Shown one piece after another: positions 11,231 to 25,600 of a DNA stretch of 64,000 bases. The stretch's first letter is position 1; each line of letters opens with the position of its first letter. Both the position numbers and the translations under genes were made by a program. A model generated the notes under the pieces. The model was not told the DNA's origin, searched no databases, and saw nothing but the letters and a program-made list of their open reading frames with translations. Source of the stretch: Guyanagaster necrorhizus (lineage: Eukaryota > Basidiomycota > Agaricomycetes > Agaricales > Physalacriaceae); assembly GCF_019112545.1 (NCBI RefSeq), contig NW_025064900.1:654443-718442 (forward strand). Direction: 5' to 3'.

Positions 11231-14200
11231 TGTTCCAAGTTCAGTTCTTTGTCATTAGACTGAGAAGGCAGCCTGGTTCCAGGTGCTCTCTACTCTCTCC
11301 ACAACTGATATTACTAGCACCTGATGGATGAGAAGAGAGAAGTGATCAATGTACTCTGTGGCTGGGAAAGGACCAAGAGGGAAAAGTAAAGATAAGTATT
11401 GCATATTCTTGAAAAAGTGGCTTATAATATAGATTGAAAGCATTTAAGAAGATTGGTTGATTGGCATCCAGTCATTCTCTTAGGAGCAAACTATGCATAT
11501 GAAACTGGAATGGACACTCTAGCCATTCATCCTAAGGGTGCCAGATAGTTTGTCAGCAGGCTGAAACTTAGAAATTAAATGGACTTCTTTTATAGTATTC
11601 ATATTAAGTGTCTTCACAGAAAGGTTATGATTGAGATGTGATAACATGTCTGAATATTCACACTAATTCATCCCCACTGAGTTGATAGCTTAACAAAGTG
11701 TCCCATATGTGCCAAAATAGATATGTCACCCAGAGCAGGATTTATTGATATACTGTGATCTGCTAACACATAGATGTAGAATAGTACTGACATATGAGAC
11801 TATCCAAGAACCAGAATGGGCACTCATCAGTTAGTTCAGATGGTAGAAATCCATTAATAAATAAGAGCATGCAGGTCACAACATCCATATGATTTTGTAG
11901 CTGAAATACATAGAACTCTTTGTTGAAACTTCTTTGCTGTAATTGTGAAACTGGGAATGTGGATGGAGGGATCATGTCTTCTCATTAATGGGATATCTGA
12001 TATGCTGGAGGAAGCAATTCACCATTTATAGTTTCCACTATCTCAACCATTGACATTGTTGAATATTCCTGCACAAGAATCCCTTCATTCTCTCCTGGCC
12101 ACAAGAACATCCAGGAGGTGAAACCATTCTTGCCTGAGGCAAGCCTTCTCCTGAAGGCAGAGGAAAATTATTGCATCTCCTACTTGGTGCAAAAGGATAC
12201 AGATAGGCTACAAAGATGGGAGTATCAAGGGGTCTAGATCTGGAATCCACTGTTGAACTTTCAACTTTAGGTATTTTGCTGTCTCTAAACCTGCTTTGAT
12301 GCTGTCACCAGAGGATTACTAATAAAACTGATATTATCATCAAGGTCAATGATCCTATGATGCTTCCAATAATGACTAGTGCATTTGTATGGTGAGGACT
12401 TGATGATGCAGTTGTGGAAGTCACTTTTCTATGAGGAAGGTAGTCAACATAACTACTCATAGAATGGAGTTGAATTAAACCTACACAGAAGTAGGGATAG
12501 CAGATTTGCCACCTACTATACTTACTATAGCATTTTCACTAATGACAGATCCACCAATATCACTGTTTATAGTCTCACCACTAGTTGCATTTTCATCATT
12601 CCCAGCTATGACTTCTCCACTAATCACAGAACCACCAACACCACCAGTTATTATAGCATTTCTGCTAGTGGCAGTTCTGCCATTGCCACTGTTCTCCAGC
12701 ATCTCCACTAGTCATACTCCTGCCAGATTGACTCTTTATGACAACATCTCCATTGTCTGCATGTTTCTAGACCTCCTTACCCTCATCCTCACCTAAGTCT
12801 CTATCATTGATATTCCTGAATACTTCAAACATTGCACTCTGAGCTTGTATTTTGGTGGTCTTAGTGCCATCCTTGATGATATGAGCATCAGGCAATATCA
12901 CATGAAGAGCAAATAACATGCTGCATGATGCATCTATATCCTTTAGGCTACAAACATTGTCATTACTCAGTTATTCATGGGAATTGTTTTCTGTACACTG
13001 CAACACCAGATAAAATAAAAAGAAGATGAGTCAGCAAGTTCTCTCCAAAGTTCCATTCACATCTTCTGCCAGAGGTGACATGTGGTTCAAACAAACAAGA
13101 TAGAAGCATTCAGGATCTTGTGGTCCTTAAGCTATAATCCCTTGGCTTTCTTGAGCACTTGAGATCATGATAGAGAGACTGGAAACTTGACATATTAATG
13201 TGATTAAAAACCTAGCAAATATAGATTGAGTGTCATATGAGATGAGGTTACAAAATGTACCCATAGAAGAGAATGAAATCCATAACAGCCAGCTGGTCAA
13301 GATGAGTGAACTACTGCTGAATGAGTCTCTTATTTATAAATATCATTGTATAACTGTCAAAATACATGTCAATAGTAACTAGAATTACCATGATGGACAT
13401 TCAGCATAGACATCTAGAGCTCCATATGAACACAGCTTCTGTTGCCTTGTAGCATCTTCCACCAGAAAGATCAGACTGATATGTGGTTAATGAAACTAAG
13501 TGATCTTTGTATGTCTCTAATTTTTGTTGGAGATGATTCAAGTGACTAGGAGTGAAGTGCTATTGTAAAGTAATAGCTAAATATTGTGTCTGATGGATGC
13601 TTCTACTGCAGATGCAAATGACTCATCACCATGTCCATCTGAACATGTTCAATCTAAGTTCAATAAAGTGTAGTCATCAAATAGCTGATAGGTCATTGAG
13701 TATTAAGTTAATATAACATTTGAATACAATCTAGGTGACTCTTAAGGCAAGCCAGATCAGTTTATCTATAGGCCAATATAAAGATTAATTTCAGATTTTG
13801 AAGATTGAGAGATTTTTGAAACCTTCTAATAAGCTGATACTGTCACTGGCATTATGGAAAAGTGGCAAAAATAGTTTTTTCAGACTAACAAAGCAGAGTA
13901 AGAAGACAATGCTACATTCTGGTTTGATTCTCATCACTATAAGATATTCATCAGTAGGGAAGAGTGAAAGCAATGCCATATTGATGCATATTTGTTTCTC
14001 CTTCACATTTTCAGTTCCAACTGAATGAATCAGGTGATCATAACATGAAATGGCTCCTTATATGAAAAAGCCTGCCTTAAAGTGGCAAAATTAGTGCTTG
14101 CAACAGGTGCACTATCTTTTACTGACAACAATGCACTATGATCATTCTGTTACCTGCTGAATCTGAGTCTGAATTGCTTGTGATAAATAATGCTGCTATC

Positions 14201-14822
14201 TCTCTCTCCAATTTCTATGGAGAATCTAGTGTTCAATATTCTTCATAGCTGAAAATATCCAGCATAGCAAAATTGCCACTGAAGTGCTTAGCATTGACAA
14301 CTGTAGAGACAGATACCTTAGTGAAAATTCTGAAGAAGCATAAATTGGATGAGAAGAAAGCTGTGCATGGCTTGTATATTCACAATATTATTCATTGCTG
14401 ATAGAAGACTTAAAGAATACTATTTTGGTTTATGTGAAAAAGGAGGCTTAAGATGTTGCAATGGTTAACTGGCTTCAGGCTCACTGTGACTGTTTTGAGC
14501 CTCTACTGCCATTCCTTATCACATTCAAATATTTACTGTCTCTTGGAATGTCAGATGCTCTAGTAGCATTTTATTCATTTTAAGTGCAACCTAAGAATAT
14601 AAAAGAAGGTGAGATGAAAGATTACTAAGTGAGTGCTGTTATATCTTTTTTCTTTAAAGTTCTTGTTGAACTATACCACTGCTTTATGGCCAGTTGTTTC
14701 TTATATGGATATACAAAAATAGTGTATTTATAGTCTTGAGTCTTGATCTTTCTTATCCTGATATCCAGAGATGAATTGTATCTTAAGAGATGAGTACATG
14801 TGATTTTCCTCTGCATAGAGTA
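11231..14822. other. Decayed AT-rich DNA, unidentified
   Basis: CpG-free sequence with no frame I can assign. At 12537 and 12618 a sequence starting CACTAAT, with Ser/Gly-rich coding potential on the minus strand, recurs about 81 bases apart. A 71-codon minus frame at 13791-14006 is unrecognised. It is most likely old repeat DNA belonging to the same silenced block. Confidence 0.4.
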
Positions 14823-15298
14823 TATTAGACCCACTCAGTATGTGATTCTAAGTATGTGGTAAACCAATGCTGTATTGAGTTCATACAGTCATGCTGAAGT
14901 CCACTTTTGTATGCTTTCAGCATGCATCAAGGCTTCAATAGGTTAAGCTCAAGAGAGAAAGAGTGGTATGAATAAACTTTAGCTCAAAGCTGAGGTGCAA
15001 CAGTAAGAGCTACACTACTTATATACATTTAGACCTGTGATAAATATAATTCTTACTAATTGTGTGTTTCTATCCAATAGTGCCAGAATGCTTGGTTGTC
15101 AAGTGTAGGACAATAAGGTATTATTCATTGTTGAGGCATCTATCACATGCTGAAGGATAATAGCATGGCCTGCCTTTTGTGGTTAAGTAATCATTTCATG
15201 ATCATCAACAAGTGTCTGAAATAAGATAGATGCTTTGATAAGATAAAATCAAGATAAGATAAGAAAAAAATGTTAAGATAGACAGAAAGATTATAATA
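14823..15298 (-). repeat. Gypsy LTR of remnant B (3' LTR)
   Basis: On the minus strand this begins TATTATAATC (decayed from the family's TGTTATGATT) and ends ...TCTAATA (from ...TAACA). It matches the other LTRs of this family along its length, including the region around CAGTCATG...AGTCCACT. It contains TTATATAC on the plus strand near 15018, matching the TATA box of the family. Confidence 0.75.
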
Positions 15299-16460
15299 TT
15301 ACCTCCTATTAAGACCATCATCTCAATGGCTCAATTAAAAGAGAGTTTATAGTCATAAATAGCTGTGTCAGCATTTATATTGTGTTCACTGATCCACTGA
15401 TTAGATTCTGGTCTATAACCCTTTCATTTGATGAGATATTTGATAGTGATATTGAGATTAAGACTCTGATGGCCATATGTTTTTTGGATGCAATGGTTGA
15501 GGATTTGTTTAATTTTATAATGTTTCTCATCTTCAATCAGGATGAGCTCTAGTGGAGAGAGAACTTCTTGATTGAGAAAGGCAGATAGCATATATGGGGA
15601 GAGAAGAGATTTGTTAAATACTGGATGAACCTTCCAACTGAGCAGCAGTGTGAGTTGGTAGATAGAAGTGCTGATCTTCTTTGTGATAGAAAAAGAACCA
15701 GTGCACTTATTGGCCAGCTTTTTTTTCAGATGTGAGAGATGGAGATTAGTCATGTCTAGTCAGACATAATCACTGATCTTGTATTGAACAGTGGGGTGAT
15801 ATAATTTATTGTATTGATGCTTTATTATAGTGTCAGCTTTCTTGAGGGCAGACTTTGTTTTATCATAGATTCTGGTCATTTGTTCTATAAACATTGTAGA
15901 CATGAAAGTGGTGGCAGTGTATTAGAATGAGGTGGTGATATAAGGGTGTTATCCATAGTTGATGAAGAACAGAGTCTTGCCAGTCACTGAGTGTACATGA
16001 TTGTTATGTTAAAACACTGCAAATAGTAGCTAGTCAATCCAGTCATCTTGGTGGTGATTGATGAACATCCAAAGGTACTTTTTGACTTCCTGATTGACCT
16101 GCTCTGTCTGTCCATCAGTTTGAGGATGATAGACAGTAGAACCATTGCTTCAGATTTAAAGGAGATGATATAAGTCTGTCATAAACTTGGAGATAAACTG
16201 TGGTTCACAGTCTGAAATCACTATCTGTGGCATTCTGTATTTGGTATAGACCTTATCTTGTAGGATCTTCACTTATCCTTCTGATGATAGCTCTGTCAAG
16301 CATACAACCAGAATGATCATTTTAGAGAACCAGTCAACTATGATAATAATGGCATTATAGCTATGGCACTTTAATAGTCTGATGATCATATCCACTAAGA
16401 TGTATGTCTATGGCATACTTAGAATCTTGTTTGGATGTAGTGGGGCTAAGAATGTATCTA
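15299..16460 (-). pseudogene. Gypsy element B: 3' end of pol (integrase and chromodomain), truncated
   Basis: Minus-strand frames parallel the end of elements A, D and E. They include the post-integrase LHLSHLKKKLANKCTGSFSI region (15424-15753), the segment ending in a chromodomain-like motif just inside the LTR, and the integrase core up to about 16460, where similarity stops. Several in-frame stops are present. It is a 5'-truncated relic. Confidence 0.65.
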
Positions 16461-18415
16461 CTCCTTCACCATGAACAGCACAAATTATTATTGGTAAATA
16501 CCACTGTACAGCATGCTTTTATTGATTTACATTAGTTATAGCCTTTCCTGTAGAAGTGAATATGTTTACTCTTTGCCAAATTTTACAAATAGGACTCAGC
16601 TACTGTAAATTAATTGATGATGAACAGTGTCTTCTAACAAGAAACAAGAGAAAGTGGACTTGTATTCTCATGAACCCCTTTTTGCCAGTCAGCCACATAT
16701 TTCTGACTCAACTACTATACTTTATTTTGACTCAACAGAGCCAAAACATGTTCTAACTCTTAATATTTCATCATATGAAGGAGATGACAAGGAAATAAGA
16801 GCTTTTTCCAGATACTCTCAGAATAAAATGCTTGCTGGCTTGCATCTGTTTCTCCTCATCTCAGTGTTTGCTAATATCCAACATAGCATCAATATAGAAT
16901 CAGTTGAAACTAGCATCAGAAGACCATCAGCCCAACTTTTGTGGCTACTAGCAGCAATTTCGGTCAATAACACAGAGTGTTTTGTGATCTCATGAAAACC
17001 TGGAGTCTCTGACTCCATTGACCAATGCATTACATGCCTGATTTTTCCAATTTAATCCCCAAATTTCCAGATTCTTTATAGGTTTTACTTATCTTACCAT
17101 TTTTCATGTGGTTTGTTTCTTTCTAGCTTGCACTCTTCTTGGTTATCTTTTTGATTAATGCTTTTCTGAGGATGATCTACATTCAGCATTGATGAGATGT
17201 TCAATACTGAGCCTCTCAGATTAAGAACCTATTTCAATTCTCAACCTTGGCACTATATATTGTAAATTCCAGAGACTCATGGTCAATCTGTATAATCAGC
17301 ATGCATATTTTTACATTGTATTCTAAACCAAACCTCTTCTCAAATTGAACAGTCTAGTGGCTGATTGCTATGATATTATATCAAATCTGGACATCAATTA
17401 GAAATTGTTGATTATGCTCATGCTTGTACCTGGTATGCATATAGGAGCCTGAATTTCTATGAGTCTCTAGTGCCAGAGTCTATAGTAGTGTCAGCTGCTT
17501 ATGAGTCATCAGAGATATCAATAGATTATAAGGCTCATTTAATTAGGCATTCTAGAAAGCCTGTTGTTGAAAGCCTGTTTTAGAGTGGCAGGAGTCCTTT
17601 CAGTGCTGGTAAGCCTATAGTGAGTCTAAGTTTAAACTGAGCTGAAAACCTGACAGGGTTATTCTCCAAGTCTGGTTCATACTCTTGTATCATGCTGTGA
17701 CTAGATTTTCATTCTAACCATTTTATTATACTATTCAACATTGACAAGCTGTAGCTAAATCTTGGTCTCTTATTTTGAGCAATTCTGACTATTTACTATA
17801 TATCACCAAGCACACAATTATCTCTCTTATGAACATAATCCTGTGCAGCTAGTGCTCACCTGACAATGACATTAGAATGCTCTAGACTCAATGATGCAGT
17901 CACTTGATGAAGCCATTTGTTTTCTTGGTCTGAACTCTCAGGCATAGACTGATATTGCTTAAGAATATATAAACCTCTGTCTACTGAGATATATTCCTTT
18001 TTCAGAGTGACTGCTTCTCCTTGATGTCTATTTTGCACTGATTATGATTCCAGTTTTATTTTAAACTAGCACCATTAAGTAATCACTCAAAGGATATGAT
18101 AGCCTCTTAGTATATGTGATGAGCATTGAAATACTGAATGTGACAGTGATGAAGGTGTGATCCACATGTCTCTTAGTGCAGTGACATTATCTTGTACTCA
18201 CTCTCTGACACTAGCAAGAACACTAATATGAGATAGAAACCTATCATCACCTAAATATAATTTGTTCCCTTATTGCAGTGATGAATCAGAAATTCTTTGA
18301 TTAGACTCTCTGTAGGTAGAAAATATAAAACCTATTTCATTAAGTGAAACCAAGGCACAGAATCTGAAGGCTGGCTTAAGCAAGTCTAGTCATATACCTC
18401 TGTATGATGACTAAT
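16461..18415. other. Decayed repeat DNA with possible RNase H remnant
   Basis: The minus strand around 17250-17300 reads QIDHESLEFTIYSAKVEN, which resembles the RNase H region of a different Ty3/gypsy family (compare TDHxxL). A plus-strand frame of 122 codons at 16627-16995 is unrecognised. Nothing else can be assigned. A single CpG lies at 16961. Confidence 0.35.
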
Positions 18416-18865
18416 TGTTAGGCCTGAGTGATATGTGAGCTACAATATATAGTAAATAAGTGCTGTATCACATTCATACAATCATGGTTAAGTCCACTTG
18501 ATGTGTTTATAGTTGTTATATCTCAAGGTCAATGCAAGTAGTTGACTTGAGGTAAAGTGGTAGAATAAAGGATAGTTCAAGACTAGGGATACATAGTGCT
18601 GTCTATGCTACTTATATACCCTGAAGTCAGTCACTAAATATACTACTACTAATTGTAAGTGTCTGCACTATAGTGCTAGTTGTCATACTGAGGCAGTGTT
18701 ACCTACAAAAGGTTCATTGTGCTGTGGTCAAGACATCACTAGGGAATGAGAGACAATGGCTGATTGTGCTGACTAAGATTGTCTCATGGTTCTAAACACT
18801 GGTATAGGCACTTTGATTAAGCATGAATAGGGATTAATAGAAATAAAAGTGGAAAAATCATAATA
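18416..18865 (-). repeat. 3' LTR of element E
   Basis: Minus-strand LTR of about 450 bases. The plus strand begins TGTTAGGCC and ends ATCATAATA, the decayed form of the family's TGTTA...TAACA ends. It contains a TATATA motif and the AGTCCACT and CTGTATCAC segments shared by all copies. Confidence 0.8.
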
Positions 18866-21800
18866 TTATCCCCTCCTTAAGACCATCATCCTAATAGCTT
18901 AATTTAGAGATAATTCATAGTCATGTATGATATTGTCAGCATTTATCTGGCATTCATTGACCCATTGGTTGGATTCTGGTCTGTATCCTTTTCAGCTGAT
19001 CAAGTAGTCCACTGTGGTGGTCATACCACCTCCATGTTTATGTACTTGTCATATTTTGTGGTGGAGTACTTGATCAACTTCATAATGCTCTTCATTGTCA
19101 ATTAGATCAGGTGGTGGTAGTAGTGGTGGTTGTTCTTGATTGGAAAAGGCAGAGGCAATATATGACATCAGAAGGGCCTGATTGAATATGTTGTGGATTT
19201 GCCATTGCAGTGATAATCAGAGTTTGTAGGTGGATGCACTGATCTTTGCCATGATCATGAACAGGCTGATGCATTTGTCATTGAGTTTTTGTCTAAAGTG
19301 TGAGAGATGAAGATTTGTTGTATCAAGTCAGACCTTGTTATTTATTTGAAATGAATGACATGGGTGTCAGTGTTTATTATATTATGTCTCCATAGTATTG
19401 GCTGCTTTTCATAGTGCTGTCTCTGTTTTGAGATAGATCTTTGCCATATCTGCTGCAAAATCAGTCAATGCTGGGGTAGTTGTATGTGCTCATATTGTTT
19501 TTATTATATTTGAGTGTCAACCATAGTTGATGAAGAAGAGAGTTTTGCTGATAGCAGAGTGGATATGGTTGTTATGTTGGAAGGCTGCAAGTGTGAGCTA
19601 TTCAGTTGAATTATCTTGCTGATAATTGATGAACATATAGAGATACTTCTCAATTTCTTGATTGACATATTCTGTCTGGCCATCTGTCTGTGGATGATAG
19701 GCTGTGGAGGCATTGCTGTGAATATTGAGCAGCTGATACAGGTTATCTATAAATTTGGAAACAAACTGTAGTCTGCAGTCTGAGATAATGATCTGTGGCA
19801 TACTATATTTGGTATAGACTTTGTCCCAAAGTATTTTTGCCCATTCTTTCAAAGATAGCTCTGTCAAACATGCAATTAGAATGATTATCTTTGAGAAGCA
19901 ATTGACAATGACTATAATGGCATCATAGCCATTGCAGTCTGAAAGCTCTATCACCATGTCAACTGAAATATGGATCCATGATTGTGTTGGGACTTTGTTC
20001 AGGTGTAACAGTGTGGTGCAGGCTCTAGTTGAGGATTTGGCCCTTTGACATGTCTTGCATCCCTTGACATAGTTCTTGATATTCTTTGCCATCTTCAGCC
20101 ACCAATACTCTCTTAGTACCAACTCTTTCATCTTGGCTATTCCTGAGTATCTAGCTATTACATGGTCATAGCTCATTGCTATGATTTCTCCACATAAGAG
20201 TTGATTCTATGGGATATAAAGTCATTTATCATAGAAGAGAAGGTTGTAGTCTTAGGAGATGCTGCATTTGTAGTTTAGGGATGTTGCAATTCCCTGGTCC
20301 CACAAATTAGGCTGCTGTATAGCACTTTGAATTTTGTCATGTATTTCTTCCTCCATTGGCATCACCATGGCTCAGAAGTGTTCTGGTTTAAGTAGTACCA
20401 CTCCTTCATTGTCTTCTTCTCTCTGATCATGGTTGGCTCTTTGACTGAGTAAGTCAGCCTTCTTGTTGGCTGTGCCTGCTTTATAGTGGAGTGTGTATTA
20501 GTATTCAGACAACTCTGTTACCCATCAAGCTTGTCAGCAATTGAGTTTTTGAGAAAGTCAGAAGTATGGAAAGTTTTGACAATCAGTCTATACTTCAAAT
20601 ACTTGAGTCACTCCAATGGGGTAATGTTGCCACTTTGCCAGTGCTGATATGATAGCTAGGAGTTCCTTGTCATAGATCTCATAATTCCTCTCTGTAATTA
20701 TTAGTGCTTTAGAGAGAAATACAACAGGTCTCCATCTCTCATTCTGTTCCTGTGACAGTACCACTTCTATCACTCTTTTATTAAAATCTGCTTCAACTCA
20801 GAACTTCCTGTCTTAGCTGGAGATAGCTAGGACTACATCTTCCACTAGTCATTGCTTCAGCTTGTCAAATGCTGACTATTGGGATAGCCTCCAGATCTAT
20901 GGTGCATTCTCAGTGAGTTGAGTTATGGGTCATATGACCTTGCTATAGTCTCATATGAACCAGCAGTAGAAGTTTGTGAAGCTGAGGAAGGACTGTAACT
21001 CCTTCTTCTTGGTTGATTCTAGCCATTCCATTACTTCAGCTATTTTAATCAGGTCCATCCAAATACTCCTCTTGCTGATGACAACTCCTAGGTATTCTGT
21101 CTCCAGCACCTCAAACTCACATTTCTCAGCTTTAAGGAATAGCTTGTATTTCTTTATTAGCTTGAGTATCTGTTATATGAGTCATCAGTGCTCCTCTCTG
21201 TCCTTCAACATGATAAGTGTGTTGTCCAAATAGATTGTTACCTTTCCTGTAGTGATGAGATCTTTAAAGATATCATTCATCATCCACTGAAAGGTAGCTG
21301 GAGAGTTTGTTAACCCAAAGAACATAACTGTGGGTTTGAACAACCCTTGGTTGGTCCTGAATGCCACCTTTCACTTGTCTCTCTCCTTAATCCTCACATT
21401 GTTATATTCTCATTGTACATTGAGTTTCATATAGAATCAGGCTCTGCAAAGTTTATCCATTAGCTCCAAGATGAGGAGAAGCAGGTACCAGTTTTTGATC
21501 ATCATCTTATTGAGACATTGATAATCTTATACTGGTTGGAGTTTACTGTCCTTCTTTTTGACAAAGAAGAATAGCAATGCTATAGGGAACTTTGATGGTC
21601 AGATTCTCTCACTGGAAAGATTTTTCTCTAGGAACTTATCAAGTTCCTGCTGCTTATGGTGTCTTAGAGGGTATGTTTTATAGTCTAGGTTGGTGTTGGC
21701 ATTTGGGACTAATTTGATGGCATAGTCTCAAGGTTTGAATGCAGATAGCTCATTGAAGCTTTCTTTGACAAAGAGATCATGGTAATCCTGTGTCTATTCA

Positions 21801-22189
21801 GAGACCATCTCCTCAAATGTCTTCTCCTCTTTCTCCTCATTTGTCTTGGCAGCCAAGTCATTGGCATGATGGGTCACTCATATTTGCAGGGCTTTCTCAA
21901 AGTCAATAGTGAAGATCCTCTCTCCTTCCTCTATTTCCTTGTCCCACCTCTCTTTAGAGTTGGCATTGGGTAGTAAGAATGGTGTTTTCTGACATTGGCA
22001 CCAGGCAAAGATAATGCATCTGGTCTTCCAGTTGATAAGTGGGTTATGTCAAATAAGCCAGTCATGCTCTAAGAATAGCTCTTTGGTTCTAAGTTCTGTA
22101 ATGGCTAAGTCAATCCACTCTGAATGATCCCTGATCATTAGATGAAGCTCCATGAATTCTGTGATCGACCTTGCTTGATTTTTGGAACC
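18866..22189 (-). pseudogene. Element E pol: late protease, reverse transcriptase, RNase H, integrase, chromodomain
   Basis: Read on the minus strand from 22189 downward: protease end (QAGSITEFMELHL), RT with GLFKPTVMFFGLTNSPATFQ and the active-site box YLDN in place of YLDD (21185-21367), and RNase H with SKALIITERNYEIYDKELLA (20588-20773). A 192-codon open integrase segment follows (19598-20176) with the CKTC half of the zinc module, the VDMVIEL start of the core, ISDCRLQF and [10 protein letters not shown] chromodomain-like end lies near 18900-19090. The element is dead: stops interrupt most domains and the RT box is mutated by a GACGAC-to-GACAAC change, a CpG transition. Confidence 0.8.
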
Positions 22190-22649
22190 TGTTATGATTT
22201 TTTCTTATTTTTATCTGTTATTCAAGGGATTAACCTCTATCTTTGCTTTATCAGAGCACTCAGAACTGTGGGACATGGGCTTAGTCATCACAACAACGCC
22301 CAGTCAGTCATTGTTTTTCAATGCAATGGTAACCACTCAATGACAGACTATACTCTTTTGTAGATAGCTTCATGACACTGGACAAAATACTCTATAATGC
22401 CAGAATGCACAATTAGATAGTTATATCTATAGAACAGATGATGACTAGTATATAAGTAGTGTAGCTTTTGCTGTAGTATCTCAGCTTTGAGCTAAAGTTT
22501 ATTCTTCACTATCTTATCTTAAGCCAACTGCAAGGGCCTTGCAACACATAGACAAACAAACATATATAGTGGACTCTAACATGACTGTCTGAATGCAAAG
22601 CAGCATCAGTTTATCACATATTTCAGTCACATGTTATTTCAACTTAACA
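22190..22649 (+). repeat. 5' LTR of element A
   Basis: 460 bases beginning TGTTATGATT and ending ACTTAACA, with terminal TGTTA/TAACA inverted repeats. A TATA-like GTATATAAGTAG lies about 260 bases in. The primer site should begin at ATTAGCTTGAAGC right after it; the same motif follows the 5' LTR of E. I could not match it to a particular tRNA. Confidence 0.88.
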
Positions 22650-25600
22650 ATTAGCTTGAAGCTTCTAGCTTCCCTTTCTTAAGCCCAACTGTGCTGAGAA
22701 ACTGAATGCCTCCTGCTATCAACCCATCAGATCCAAACTTTGACCACAAGTTCTTTGAACTCCTTGCTTCTATCATCAGAATATTATTAGGATTATTAGT
22801 GATCATTCAGCTGTGCTGAGAATGCCAATCAATCACTGTCTGGGCTATCTGTCACTATCAACAATTTCAGCACATCCAACATATTCTATAAAATATCATC
22901 TTTGACTCTCTCTTCTATGACATCCCTTCCTCTGCCTGACAGTTCTTCCAGCCTATAGAAGAAACCATATCTGAAACCATCTCTAGGAATATGCCTGAAG
23001 AGTGTCTTAGAAAAGAAGAAAAGCATTGATACCCACTATAACCTCCAACAGTGGTCATCCAAAATAATGACAACTCTTGGGCTGCAGGATTTTGAAGACC
23101 AAAATCTGACATGCTTATCCTGCATGTCAAGCATATAGACATCACCAGCTGCATCCATTCAATGAGGGCTGCCCTCTCAACTGCACTCTTTGAGCCTGGC
23201 ATTAGACATTGTGCTAGAGACTCTCTTGATGCCTCTGGAGTGGCTCAAGGGAACAGAAGTTTTTTATCCAACAGCAACCATGGATTCTTATATGCAATAC
23301 CTACAGGCAGTGGAGAGAGCTTCTCTGCTGAGTTATATATCAGGAACCAAAGCACAGATAGTGAGAGGAACAGAACAGAGGTCATCAGAACAGATGATCC
23401 ATACTTTATTTATAATAATAAAGCCAAAGAAAGATATTAGTGAGAGGCTGCTAGAGAGGCTGATTAACTGGAGCAGTGCCAGAAATGCTGCAAAGCTCAC
23501 CAAGCAAGAAGCATACCAGGCCCACCAAGCCTGGCACAACTAACTGACACTATTGATCTGGTTCTCTCTACTGAGAATAAAGCATAGCACTCTGACATCC
23601 TCACTGAGTACCTCAAGGAGCAGGCATGTATTGACTATAAGATGGCCTGAGAGGATGTACTCTTCTGATGCTACCTCTGAACATGAGACATGGCAGACTG
23701 GAGAAGAGGCTCTGGGAGCTCTGGAACTAACACTCTCATTGCTATCACCACTAACAGCATTTTTGACACTCTGTTCTGAGAATCTAGTACTCCTGCCATC
23801 TCTAAGCCAGACCTATAGGCAGTATCCACTGAAGGTGTTATCCACATGGACAATATCCACTGAAGAGCATTGCTCAATCTTAATGATGACTGTCTGCTAT
23901 CATATGGAACTGATTCTATTGCTAATACTGACAATATTTCAGACTGGGATGGAGATCTTTCTAGTCACAGTGGAGACCTCAGAGGTGATGAGAGGCACCT
24001 TAACCCCACCAGAGACCTCAAGTGGGTCCTGGATGGGCACCTCACATCTCTCTTCCTCTGACTCCAATTCTACAGAAACTTCCACCAATATTGCAGAGTA
24101 ATAGCAGTGGAAGCAGCAAGAGACAAGGCCCTTGAGAAGCAACAAAGAAGGTGAGAGCCTTCTCCTCACCCCAGACCAAGTGATGCTGGACTCAGCATTC
24201 AGCAGCAGCAGCAGCCAAACCACCCTGAAAATCTATAACTCACTCAATGACAATTCCCTCATTAAGAGGGACAGAGATGAGAAGGAGGATGAGGAAGATG
24301 ATCTCCTCTCTAAGTGAGGAAGCATATTCATAAAGCATCTGACAAAAGAAGAATTAGCCAGAAAAATGCAGGAGAAGTGCCAGAGAGAGTTTTTATGGCT
24401 GTATCAGGAAGAGGCAGCCACACTATAGAAGGATGACACTTGGCTAATGTCACCCATGAGACTAAGGTATACCACCACTGACAGGGTCAAGCATGCAGAC
24501 ATTATTCAATATGTAGCTACTGAGTAGACTATTTTTATTTACAATAAAAAATATTTAGGACATTAGCTAGTGCTATTACTGGCATACAAGTCAAGGTTCA
24601 ACATCAAATCTATGCTGTGGATGCTGAGCATGACACCAAGTCAAGCCATCTATACAGCATCTTCAACTTGAATGGAGTTCTTCTGATACATGTTCACCAT
24701 CTTAGCCATCTGTAGCATGGCATCTTGGCTCATGCAGAGCCAACTCAGGCCAAGGGACCTATATCAGAACCTGTGGGCCCAACCCATGTGCCAACCATTC
24801 ACTGGCCAACTACTGCTGGATAAAGCTGAAGACAGCAGAAGCAGAAAAGCCCCCACAGCTCCTCCACCCAAAGATGACCCCAAAGCACTCAAACTAAGAT
24901 TTGCTATCTAGAACAGGCACATTATATGCAAGAAGGCCCCACCACTGGAAAATCCTATTGCCAATGACAGCTCCCTTTATTCCTTTCTAGAACCTCTAAT
25001 ATTCTGAAATGTCCTGCTATTTAGCAGGATCCTGAACCCTATGATGACACTTGCAGCCAATGCCACTATATGCAACTGCAAACTGGTTCTTATCTGCAAA
25101 CCCCACTCCTTCAGAGGAGCATCTGAGGATATTGAAAGATTTCTTACTGACTGTAATTAATATTTCCAGATCTTCATCTTGTACTTCTTTCTTGACATGT
25201 ACAAGGTGATATTTGCTATGACTTATATGGAAGACAAGATGAAGACATGGTGAGTATTATTAGCCCTCACATTCTGGTCAACCATGTGACAGCACCACTG
25301 GATGCCTACATTGCTGGTGCTGAAACAGATGATCATTGACAAGTTCATAGATCCAGCTGTGCAAGAAGTGTATAAACAGAAGATGAAGGAGTATAAGATG
25401 GCTGACAAGCTAGCCACTGAATACTTTGATGAGCTGGAATGACTTGGCAAGCTTGCCAGAGTCTAAGATGACATTGCAGACATAGGCTGCATGGTTGAGT
25501 ATATGAAGATGGAAGCACCACCCTCCTATCTCAAGAAAATCTTGGACTTCAGTCAGAATATCCTGAAGAGTTATGATACATGGAAGGAGCACATCATCAT

